Source of the DNA: a virus
Reading direction: 5' to 3' (one strand)
DNA length: 28,484 bases
IMG/VR virus record: IMGVR_UViG_3300012920_000189
Coordinates: 1-28,484 of that record
The notes beneath the pieces were generated by a model, which saw only the letters and a program-made list of their open reading frames with translations, did no database searches and was not told the origin of the DNA. Below are positions 1-6,140 of the stretch, in pieces (the first letter of the stretch is position 1; each line of letters starts with the position of its first letter). The position numbers and the translations under genes are program-made.

Positions 1-15
1 AATGAAGAGGAATAG
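1..15 (+). CDS. C-terminal end of an upstream gene (partial)
   Basis: The first 15 bases read in frame as Asn-Glu-Glu-Glu followed by a TAG stop at 13-15. The same frame and style of ending (GAAGAGGAA then stop) closes several other genes here, where the purine-rich run also serves as the ribosome binding site of the next gene. This suggests the tail of an upstream gene in the same operon, cut by the window edge. Nothing can be said about its function. Confidence 0.5.
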   Translation, partial: NEEE

Positions 16-20
16 ATATG
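5..20 (+). repeat. 16-nt direct repeat, copy 1 (gene junction)
   Basis: The 16-mer AAGAGGAATAGATATG is present here and again, identical, at 205-220. It contains an SD sequence (AGAGG), the TAG stop of the preceding gene and the ATG start of the next one. The two copies bracket the 65-aa gene exactly, one start codon to the next. Confidence 0.8.
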
Positions 21-215
21 GGATTGATTGATTTTTTATTCGGACCACCAGAGCCTCGATGTGCATACGGTTGCGGTTATGATGACCCAGAGATGTTGTT
101 CAAACACAAGGGTGAATGGACCTGTGCAACATGTCTTGAATCTTATGAAGGCATAGTATACAATCATGCAACTAAGCGTTACAGAAAAGCAGAGCCCTAT
201 CTAAAAGAGGAATAG
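18..215 (+). CDS. Zinc-knuckle mini-protein, 65 aa
   Basis: A small acidic/aromatic protein of unknown function. Four cysteines are arranged as C15-x3-C19 and C36-x2-C39 with His30 between, a typical treble-clef or zinc-ribbon spacing, so it probably binds one zinc. No signal peptide or membrane segment is evident. The ATG at 18 lies 7 nt after an AGAGG ribosome binding site that overlaps the preceding stop codon. The protein ends in Lys-Glu-Glu because its last codons are the SD sequence of the next start (ATG 218). It is the first of six tiny zinc-type proteins in the window. A DNA-binding or host-factor-binding role is a guess. Confidence 0.7.
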   Translation: MGLIDFLFGPPEPRCAYGCGYDDPEMLFKHKGEWTCATCLESYEGIVYNHATKRYRKAEPYLKEE

Positions 216-220
216 ATATG
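205..220 (+). repeat. 16-nt direct repeat, copy 2 (gene junction)
   Basis: Second identical copy of AAGAGGAATAGATATG. It supplies the SD, the TAG stop (213-215) of the 65-aa gene and an ATG (218-220). Recombination between the copies would delete or duplicate the 65-aa gene cleanly and in register. Confidence 0.8.
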
Positions 221-277
221 ATTCGTGAATGGTTAGATTTGTTACTTAGACTGATTACTTTTGACTGGTGGGATTGA
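218..277 (+). CDS. 19-aa ORF overlapping the PolB start
   Basis: An ATG with a strong upstream SD (AAAGAGG) opens a 19-codon ORF rich in Leu and Trp, ending Asp-Trp-Trp-Asp and stopping at TGA 275-277. Its tail overlaps the beginning of the polymerase ORF, whose frame is +1 relative to this one. The polymerase has no SD of its own at TTG 261, so this ORF may be a leader peptide that brings ribosomes to the polymerase start by coupling. It could also be a chance remnant of a gene start. There is no family match by eye. Confidence 0.35.
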   Translation: MIREWLDLLLRLITFDWWD

Positions 278-2630
278 TATAATAATTGACATCTTCAAAC
301 CAGACCCTACAGGTCCCGACCATATCTACAAGAGATGGCGTGACGCTGAGGGTAATTTGATTGAAGAAACAGTTACCGACTTCGAGCCTTACTTTTGGAT
401 TTCAGCCAATACTTCCGAACAAATTGCTGACTCGGTCATCGGCCAGTTTCCCGGCTCTCGTATAGACTGGGAAGACAAAGCGGTTGGTCTTAGAGATGAT
501 GAACCTTTAGTCAAGGTATATGCATACAGGCAATCAGATGTCAAGAGTATGGCCGCCATGTTCAGAAAAACATGGGAAGCAGACCTCAGTTTACAAGACA
601 GATATTTGATAGACAATGTCAAAGAAATGCCCGAATGGAAACCAAGAGTGTGGCACTTCGATTTAGAGTGGGATGTTAAGACCAAAGAAACCACGGTGAT
701 GGCGGTCATAGACAACTACAACAATCGCCATGTGGCTTTTTGTTGGAAGAAGCACAATCCTAATGGTCTATATGATAATGATTATCAATTAGAGAGTAAA
801 ATCGTAGAGTATGAAGTCAACGGAACTATTCAAGAGTTTACCTATGACAGATACCTTTACGGTTCAGAGCAAGAAATGCACGATGCCTTTCTTTACTACT
901 TAGATGAATGTAATCCTGATGTATTCGTAGCCCACGCTATAATGTGGGCTGACTTACCTCACTTGATTGATAGACTCAAGCGGTTCAGAAAACTGAGTCC
1001 TTTGGGTAGAGTTATGAAGCCTATGAAAAGCGGTGCTTATGACTATGTAGCCCAGCCTATCGTAGGTAGGTTATGCTTTGATACTGCTGCACCAGTAAGA
1101 AGCGGTAGCGGCTTTGAGCGTGTATGGAAGGATAGTGGTCAGCCACAACTTAAGAATTTGAAATTAGACACCATCGCTAAAGCCTGTAAATTGGGTGGTA
1201 AGTTTGACATGGATGTCAAGACAGGTTGGACAGAAAGGTTTGATGAGTATGTTGATTATTGTATGCAAGATACCTTATTACTGAAAAAGATAGACGAAGG
1301 TAACCATGTACTAAATTTCTTTTTATCGCTACAAAGATTATGTGGCGTTTCTTTTGAATCGTGTCATAATGTAACACGGTTCGCCAAAGGTCTGTTGAAC
1401 AGACGAACACACTGGAAGGCACCGAGTCGCTCTATGCAAGAGAAGCAAGAGTATGAAGGTGCTTTCATTCCACCTCCCAAACCCGGTAGATATGAGGGTG
1501 TGGCTTGTGTAGACTACAAGGGCTTGTACCCTAGTATCATACTGAGCCATAATCTATCGTGGGAGACTCAAGTTCCCAAGCACATGGCAGAGGAAGACAA
1601 TGTTAGACAATTACCTGATGGTACTTGTTGGAGACAAGATGTCCCTGCACTGCTACCTAAGATTGTTACGGAGATGTTTGAACTCCGTGACAATTACAAA
1701 AAGAAAATGCGAGAAGCCCCCACTGAAAATGAGCGAAACGGATGGAACACATTACAACTTGCAGTAAAGCGTGTAATGGCATCGTTTTACGGCATGACTG
1801 CCAGTGCTTACTGGGGCTGGTCGGATTTCGATATAGCGAGTGCTATCACAGCCTGTGGTCGAAGAGCAATTAAGGCTCTCATGGAAGAGTCAGAAAAGGC
1901 TGGCTACAAGGCATTGTACGGTCATACGGATTCTGCTTTTGTCGAAGTGCCTTTCGATGAAGCACCTGCTTTAGCCAAGCATCTAACTGAGACCATACAG
2001 CGTGACCATGAAGCAAGTCATTTGATTGTAGAGTTCGAGGCTTACATGCCTTATTGGATTGTTGGCGGTAAGAATCTATACTATGGTATTTGTTCTTGGC
2101 CACCCGAAGATGAAGGTAAGAAAAAGTCAGCAAGATGGGGTAAAATCAGCACTTTGTCTCCGATATCGAAGGACTTAGAAAATAATATACTCACTGCTAT
2201 CTGCACTGGGGCTGATGAAGAAAAAGTCATCAGCATAATAAGACCGTTGGCTAAGAAAATAAAGCGAGGAGATGTCGATATAAAGGATATATCTACTACT
2301 ACTAGGCTACAGAAAAGGTTAACAGAATACTCAGATACTGCTGGCGGCGCTGTTAAAGCGGCTCGGTATTACAATCAGCACATAGTCGGGCGTAACCACT
2401 TTGGGGAAGGAGACAGCGTAGACTGGGTATATATTGCCAAGTCGAAAGACGGTTTACCTCCTACTCCGGTAGTCGCTTATGAAGATGTCAGCGAACTAGA
2501 CGGTTTCGTAATAGATTATGATTTAATGGTTGATAAAATTGTCAAAGACAAAATAAAACCTATATTTAGAGCCCTAGATTGGGACTTAGAAAGAGCAAGT
2601 GGGGCAGCGATGCCTAAACAATATTGGTGA
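261..2630 (+). CDS. polB: Family-B DNA polymerase with 3'-5' exonuclease domain
   Basis: Replicative DNA polymerase, 789 aa from TTG 261. The exonuclease domain comes first: Exo I FDLEW (D134, E136), Exo II VAHAIMWADLPHL (D231) and Exo III YCMQD (Y333, D337). The polymerase domain follows: motif A VDYKGLYPSII (D418), motif B K503-RVMASFYG and motif C YGHTDS (H555, D557). Oddities are that motif C has His in place of the first Asp of the usual DTD, motif B has Ala for the usual Asn, and Exo II lacks the usual Asn and Phe. All four exonuclease carboxylates and the Asp pair D418/D557 remain. The start is uncertain: TTG 261 is the only standard start after the in-frame stop at 252-254 and has no clear SD, while homology to PolB N-termini seems to begin near Ile5 (273). 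The adjoining primase, nucleases and ATPase indicate a self-encoded replisome. Family call is near certain. Confidence 0.97.
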   Translation: MTGGIDIIIDIFKPDPTGPDHIYKRWRDAEGNLIEETVTDFEPYFWISANTSEQIADSVIGQFPGSRIDWEDKAVGLRDDEPLVKVYAYRQSDVKSMAAMFRKTWEADLSLQDRYLIDNVKEMPEWKPRVWHFDLEWDVKTKETTVMAVIDNYNNRHVAFCWKKHNPNGLYDNDYQLESKIVEYEVNGTIQEFTYDRYLYGSEQEMHDAFLYYLDECNPDVFVAHAIMWADLPHLIDRLKRFRKLSPLGRVMKPMKSGAYDYVAQPIVGRLCFDTAAPVRSGSGFERVWKDSGQPQLKNLKLDTIAKACKLGGKFDMDVKTGWTERFDEYVDYCMQDTLLLKKIDEGNHVLNFFLSLQRLCGVSFESCHNVTRFAKGLLNRRTHWKAPSRSMQEKQEYEGAFIPPPKPGRYEGVACVDYKGLYPSIILSHNLSWETQVPKHMAEEDNVRQLPDGTCWRQDVPALLPKIVTEMFELRDNYKKKMREAPTENERNGWNTLQLAVKRVMASFYGMTASAYWGWSDFDIASAITACGRRAIKALMEESEKAGYKALYGHTDSAFVEVPFDEAPALAKHLTETIQRDHEASHLIVEFEAYMPYWIVGGKNLYYGICSWPPEDEGKKKSARWGKISTLSPISKDLENNILTAICTGADEEKVISIIRPLAKKIKRGDVDIKDISTTTRLQKRLTEYSDTAGGAVKAARYYNQHIVGRNHFGEGDSVDWVYIAKSKDGLPPTPVVAYEDVSELDGFVIDYDLMVDKIVKDKIKPIFRALDWDLERASGAAMPKQYW

Positions 2631-2634
2631 TAAA

Positions 2635-2820
2635 ATGAGCAGGATAGAAGACGAAGTATGTAAGAAAATCCAAGGGAGAGCAGAAGTTGGTAAAGCGAAG
2701 TACGGCGTTACTATGGAGACTGCACCTTTGTCTAGGCTAGAATGGCTCATCCATGCTCAGGAAGAAGCCATGGACTTGGCTGTCTACCTACAGAAATTAA
2801 TCGAGGAGGAATCGGAATGA
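2635..2820 (+). CDS. MazG-like / all-alpha NTP-PPase-like mini-protein, 61 aa
   Basis: A short helical protein resembling the small phage proteins with the pattern GKxKYG...PLS..EWL.HA.EEAMDLAVYLQK. Visible parts are K20-A-K-Y-G24, W37-L-I-H40-A and the acidic helix E43-E44-A-M-D47, which in MazG-type nucleotide pyrophosphatases would help bind Mg2+. At 61 aa it holds only one such helix pair, so it would have to act as an oligomer or may have lost catalysis. I chose ATG 2635, four bases after the polymerase stop, over an in-frame GTG at 2599 inside the polymerase gene. It ends Glu-Glu-Glu-Ser-Glu because GAGGAGGAA is the SD of the next gene, and the two genes overlap by ATGA. Likely role: trimming unwanted dNTPs (inferred from family). 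Confidence 0.65.
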   Translation: MSRIEDEVCKKIQGRAEVGKAKYGVTMETAPLSRLEWLIHAQEEAMDLAVYLQKLIEEESE

Positions 2821-3812
2821 GCGATAGAGATTGGAGTGCCTACGCTAAATCTACCTATCAGTATGTGCTGGGCCATGAAAAAATGCTTCGTATCACGAAA
2901 ACTAGTCTCACCAGTGACTTCGATTTCTGCCCTAAACAGTATGAATACAAGCGTATTCATCGTTTACCAGAGCCATCGACAGACGCTATGACAAAGGGTA
3001 CAAATGTACACGACGCTATAGAGTTTTATTATGACAATGTCATGCCAATAGTAGGTGAACTACATACTCTTGTACAAAGAGACAAGATAAAAGAAGCACT
3101 TGAACTGGCTAAATCCATTTTGCCTGAGAAGGAATATCACTTAGGTGAACAATCGTCGATAGATACTAGAATACACTGGGACTTACAGCGATTAAAGCAT
3201 GTAGGAGTAGATGACTATTTACCGATTATCAATGAATCTGAAATACACGCTTATGTCGAGGAAGAGATTGAATTCAATGGCGAAGTGCACACTATACCGA
3301 TTCACTATGCAGGTAGTATTGACCGTGGTTTCAGTGAAGAAGACGGTGGAGTAGCCATCATGGAATTGAAAACAGGTAAGTGGGTACAGACTAAAAGAGA
3401 CGATGAATGGAAAGACTCAGATTTCAAAGTAAAGTCCATGAGAAGAGAAATGGCGTTTTACAAGAAGTTGCTAAAGTTAGCAGACCACCCTTTACAGAAT
3501 GTGACGCACTGGGGTTGGGTTTACCCATCAGGCACCGTAGAAGGATTAGATTCTCTTAACAAATATGGCTATGAGCAAAGAAGCATTAACAAAATATTTT
3601 ATGAAAAGATTACCAAGCGTATGGATACCACATATACTAAGCAAATTGACAAATTGAAAGTTGGTTTGATTACGGCTTATTTGACTGGTGACTTCCCTAC
3701 CAGTTCCAGTGCGGGTAAGTGCGCTTGGTGTAGTTTTAAAGAAATCTGCCCGGCATGGGAAGGAAGTGACAATCCACAAGAATATTTGGATAATTATCAG
3801 GAGGAAGAATGA
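2817..3812 (+). CDS. Cas4/RecB-like PD-(D/E)XK nuclease with Fe-S cluster motif
   Basis: A 331-aa exonuclease-type protein. The core motifs occur in family order: C38 in DFCPKQY, then H65 in TNVHDAIEF, D169 in GSIDRGF and E183-L-K185 in MELKTGKW, followed by a REMAFYKKLL helix. A C-terminal C302-x2-C305-x5-C311 pairs with C38 to give the four ligands expected of the [4Fe-4S] cluster in Cas4, AddB and Dna2 nucleases. The ATG at 2817 overlaps the previous stop (ATGA) behind a GAGGAGG SD; an earlier in-frame start at 2742 lies inside the MazG-like gene and is rejected. No Cas1, Cas2 or repeat array is nearby, so a role in viral DNA end processing or recombination-dependent replication is more likely than CRISPR adaptation. 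The protein ends in Gln-Glu-Glu-Glu, encoded by the next gene's SD. Confidence 0.88.
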   Translation: MSDRDWSAYAKSTYQYVLGHEKMLRITKTSLTSDFDFCPKQYEYKRIHRLPEPSTDAMTKGTNVHDAIEFYYDNVMPIVGELHTLVQRDKIKEALELAKSILPEKEYHLGEQSSIDTRIHWDLQRLKHVGVDDYLPIINESEIHAYVEEEIEFNGEVHTIPIHYAGSIDRGFSEEDGGVAIMELKTGKWVQTKRDDEWKDSDFKVKSMRREMAFYKKLLKLADHPLQNVTHWGWVYPSGTVEGLDSLNKYGYEQRSINKIFYEKITKRMDTTYTKQIDKLKVGLITAYLTGDFPTSSSAGKCAWCSFKEICPAWEGSDNPQEYLDNYQEEE

Positions 3813-4066
3813 TGGATAAAGGGATGGTAAGCCGTTTGATAGAAAAAATGATGACTATGGTTGTAGACAGAAATGTAGAAGTTAACTTTTCTCATTTGGG
3901 TAAAGGTAACGACTATAGTATCGCTATTCAGGCGTCGCTGTACGAGTTTGATGAGAATGTACAAGGACCGAAAGGGCCTATGTACATCACTTTGAACAAC
4001 TATCTTTTACAAGATACAGGCGAACTAATCAACACCATAGACAAAATCATCGAGAGTAGGAAGTGA
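3809..4066 (+). CDS. Hypothetical protein, 85 aa
   Basis: Not recognised. It starts ATG 3809 (or the next codon, ATG 3812), overlapping the nuclease stop as ATGATGG behind the SD AGGAGGAAGA. The N-terminal third is a Met-rich amphipathic helix (SRLIEKMMTMVV), followed by probable beta strands around VEVNFSHL and DYSIAIQASLYEF and a C-terminal helix (GELINTIDKIIESRK). There are no cysteines, no membrane segment and no catalytic motif. Its place between the Cas4-like nuclease and the primase suggests a small accessory factor of replication, by context only. Confidence 0.7.
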   Translation: MMDKGMVSRLIEKMMTMVVDRNVEVNFSHLGKGNDYSIAIQASLYEFDENVQGPKGPMYITLNNYLLQDTGELINTIDKIIESRK

Positions 4067-4070
4067 ACCC

Positions 4071-5174
4071 TTGAAAATAACATTTGACTTTCCAAGAGAA
4101 GTAATGGAACTTGGAAATGAGAATGGTAGGGGCTTTCGCAAAATCGTCAGAAGCAGTGGTGACCTAGAGAGATACTGGGCTGGTAAGAACGGCGTATCTA
4201 ACGCTTACATGACGGTCTACGGTTATCGTGCTACTAAGCAACCTCATAACAACAGGGTAGATTTACTGACTCCTATAGTGAGACACTTTGTTATGGACTT
4301 TGACCCTAAAGACTTTCGACAAAGGAGTAGACCTGATGTTGACCCTGAGAAAGCGATGGAACAGACTAAGACTTTGCATTATTATTTACTCAAAGAAAAT
4401 ATATCTCACGCTATATGGTATAGTGGAGGAGGATTTCATGTATGGGTCGGATTAGATAAGCCTTACATGCCGAGTAACGGTAATCATTTGTCTGCTATCA
4501 AAGATGCAGGTATGCAGGTTGTCAATGACTGGATAAGAAATATGAACCTATTTTGCTCTGACCCTGCTGTCCCTTTCGATACCAGCGGGATGATTAGAAT
4601 ACCTAACTCGTATAATTCCAAAAGAGGCTCATGGTCGATACCTTTAACGACTAACGATTTAGAAAGAGGACTAGACCACATTATGGTCAAGGCACTTAAT
4701 CCTAAAAACGGAGTGATTAGTTATGGCGAAAAAGGACTTGATTTAGTTATTAAAGAATCGCACAAAAAAGCCAATGTTTTCAATCCCAAATCAAAACCAA
4801 TTGATTTACCAACAGTATCAATGGATGGTGTCATCATATTACCATGCTTAAACTCAGCAGCATGTCGACAAGGGAGTAACCCTAGTCATGATGCTAGGGT
4901 ACAGTTAGTCAAGTATCTGGCTAAACGACTGAGAAACTTCATACCAGTAGAAAGAGTAAGTAAAGAGAAAGTTGAGAAAGACACGGAAACTATCATAGAT
5001 TACATTAGGACATTAGAATGGGCAGACTTTGACGAAAGGACAACCAGATACCAAGTTAGTACAATTGTCGGAACAGAGTATCCTCAGACTTGCTCTATGC
5101 TCTACAAGAAGGGTATGTGTTTAGGTAAATGTAGATATTGGGACAAAACTGGTGCCATTGAGGAGGAAGAGTGA
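4071..5174 (+). CDS. Archaeal/eukaryotic-type primase: PriS catalytic domain fused to PriL-like Fe-S domain
   Basis: Makes primers for the adjacent polymerase. The N-terminal catalytic part shows the AEP motifs: D76-F-D78 in VMDFDPKDF, S118-GGGFH123 in YSGGGFHVWVGL, and a third Asp D170 followed by MIRIPNS (R176, P178). Residues from about 255 onward resemble the Fe-S C-terminal domain of the large primase subunit PriL: LPCLNSAAC (C259, C265), NPSHDARVQLVKYL, then C341 in QTCSMLYKKGMC with C350 and C354. The length (367 aa) is about that of PriS alone, so both parts are compact and the usual PriS zinc site was not seen. The start TTG 4071 follows AGGAAGTGA and gives a natural beta-strand start (MKITFDF). 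The protein ends in four Glu codons that form the SD of the next gene. Catalytic family firm; PriL part moderately sure. Confidence 0.88.
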   Translation: MKITFDFPREVMELGNENGRGFRKIVRSSGDLERYWAGKNGVSNAYMTVYGYRATKQPHNNRVDLLTPIVRHFVMDFDPKDFRQRSRPDVDPEKAMEQTKTLHYYLLKENISHAIWYSGGGFHVWVGLDKPYMPSNGNHLSAIKDAGMQVVNDWIRNMNLFCSDPAVPFDTSGMIRIPNSYNSKRGSWSIPLTTNDLERGLDHIMVKALNPKNGVISYGEKGLDLVIKESHKKANVFNPKSKPIDLPTVSMDGVIILPCLNSAACRQGSNPSHDARVQLVKYLAKRLRNFIPVERVSKEKVEKDTETIIDYIRTLEWADFDERTTRYQVSTIVGTEYPQTCSMLYKKGMCLGKCRYWDKTGAIEEEE

Positions 5175-5413
5175 TGACATTGCACTATTGTGAGATTTGC
5201 GAAAAGCGTGTCAGAGCCACCAAGAATATGAGAGATAGATACAAATCTATTGAAGACCCAGTTATTATCTGCCAAATCTGTAGGTACAAGAAACTAGTTC
5301 CGAGAAATCTTCTATGCACACGGACTATCAAAAGTGGTAGACTGTGCAACGGTGTAAGGTTTGATAGAAACATAGACAAGTGTGCATTATGCAGGAGGAA
5401 GGGTTATGAGTAA
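5174..5413 (+). CDS. Two-site zinc-knuckle protein, 79 aa
   Basis: A basic small protein with eight cysteines in four pairs or near pairs: C6-x2-C9, C33-x2-C36, C48-x9-C58 and C70-x2-C73. This is enough for two zinc sites. No other motif is recognised. ATG 5174 overlaps the primase stop (TGATG) and lies behind GAGGAGGAAGAG; an in-frame GTG at 5171 is possible but less well placed. Its end overlaps the nuclease start by 8 nt, and the sequence GGAGGAAGGG there reads as Arg-Arg-Lys in this frame. A nucleic-acid-binding role beside primase and nuclease is plausible but not shown. Confidence 0.75.
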   Translation: MTLHYCEICEKRVRATKNMRDRYKSIEDPVIICQICRYKKLVPRNLLCTRTIKSGRLCNGVRFDRNIDKCALCRRKGYE

Positions 5414-6140
5414 ATCTCCTCTAATAATTGACACTAATGAAAGAGGACCTCTTCACGATGCTGTTATTCGTGCCGCCGAAAGAGAAGGCTTCTCAGTAAA
5501 GAAAGAGCATTTGCAGGGAATGGGAGATTACAAAGCAGGTAATGCTCACATAGAGTGTAAAAGCATATCCGATTTGATTCAATCTACATTCAAAGGTCAT
5601 CTACAAAGACAGATAGAAAACTTGGATGCTAACTGTGACAGAGTAGTTTTGCTGGTACACGGTGACATCGCTAAGTATGTCGCAATGTGTAAAAATCAAG
5701 GTAGACCTACCAGTTATCCAAAAGTCTTAGACATGATGCTGGGTATATTTGCCAGACTTACAGCAGATTTTGATTGTCACATTTATCGAGCAAAAGATTA
5801 CACCGAAGCAGGTATTTTCATAGCCAAGTTACATGCTAAGATGAACAAACCTGCCAGTAAACATGGTGCAAAGGCGATAACAAGAGTAAGTACTAATGAT
5901 GTACGAGCAGACATGCTTGTTACAATACCGGGCTTTGGCCCGGATTTGGTGGACAAGTTGTTAGAAAAATGCGGGTCAATCGAAGAGATGTTGTTTCCCG
6001 AATCACTCAAACAAGTAAGAGGAATGGGAACAACTCTGCGACAAAGATTGCTAAATGTACTGACATCCGAGGAACCGATTAGGATTCATAAAACATACAA
6101 CAAGAGAGGGAAAGGAAATGATGGAACACAGAGCAGATAA
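5406..6140 (+). CDS. ERCC4/XPF-family nuclease with tandem helix-hairpin-helix
   Basis: A 244-aa structure-specific endonuclease candidate of the XPF/MUS81/Hef type. The nuclease domain shows D9 in IIDTNERG, G40-D41-Y and I49-E50-C-K52-S-I-S-D56, the GDx(n)ExKxxxD signature with Cys in place of the usual Arg. A helix then carries TFKGHLQRQIENL. The C-terminal part has two HhH hairpins (TIPGFGPDLVDKLL and QVRGMGTTLRQRLL), the normal DNA-binding partner of this nuclease fold. It lacks the SF2 helicase domain of archaeal Hef and so resembles the short crenarchaeal XPF layout. ATG 5406 follows GGAGGAAGGG and overlaps the previous stop; the in-frame ATG 5382 lies inside the preceding gene. Likely acts on flaps, forks or recombination intermediates. 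Confidence 0.92.
   Translation: MSKSPLIIDTNERGPLHDAVIRAAEREGFSVKKEHLQGMGDYKAGNAHIECKSISDLIQSTFKGHLQRQIENLDANCDRVVLLVHGDIAKYVAMCKNQGRPTSYPKVLDMMLGIFARLTADFDCHIYRAKDYTEAGIFIAKLHAKMNKPASKHGAKAITRVSTNDVRADMLVTIPGFGPDLVDKLLEKCGSIEEMLFPESLKQVRGMGTTLRQRLLNVLTSEEPIRIHKTYNKRGKGNDGTQSR

Noticed and set aside
389-715. 108-aa - strand ORF inside the polymerase gene
   Set aside because: Antisense to the PolB exonuclease domain, no ribosome binding site, no motif.
2742-2816. Extended N-terminus for the Cas4-like nuclease
   Set aside because: It would lie within the MazG-like gene in another frame; ATG 2817 has a strong SD and the ATGA overlap typical of this operon.
2817-3812. CRISPR adaptation function (Cas4) for the nuclease
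   Set aside because: No cas1, cas2 or repeat-spacer array is present in the window; Cas4-like nucleases are common in archaeal viruses without CRISPR.
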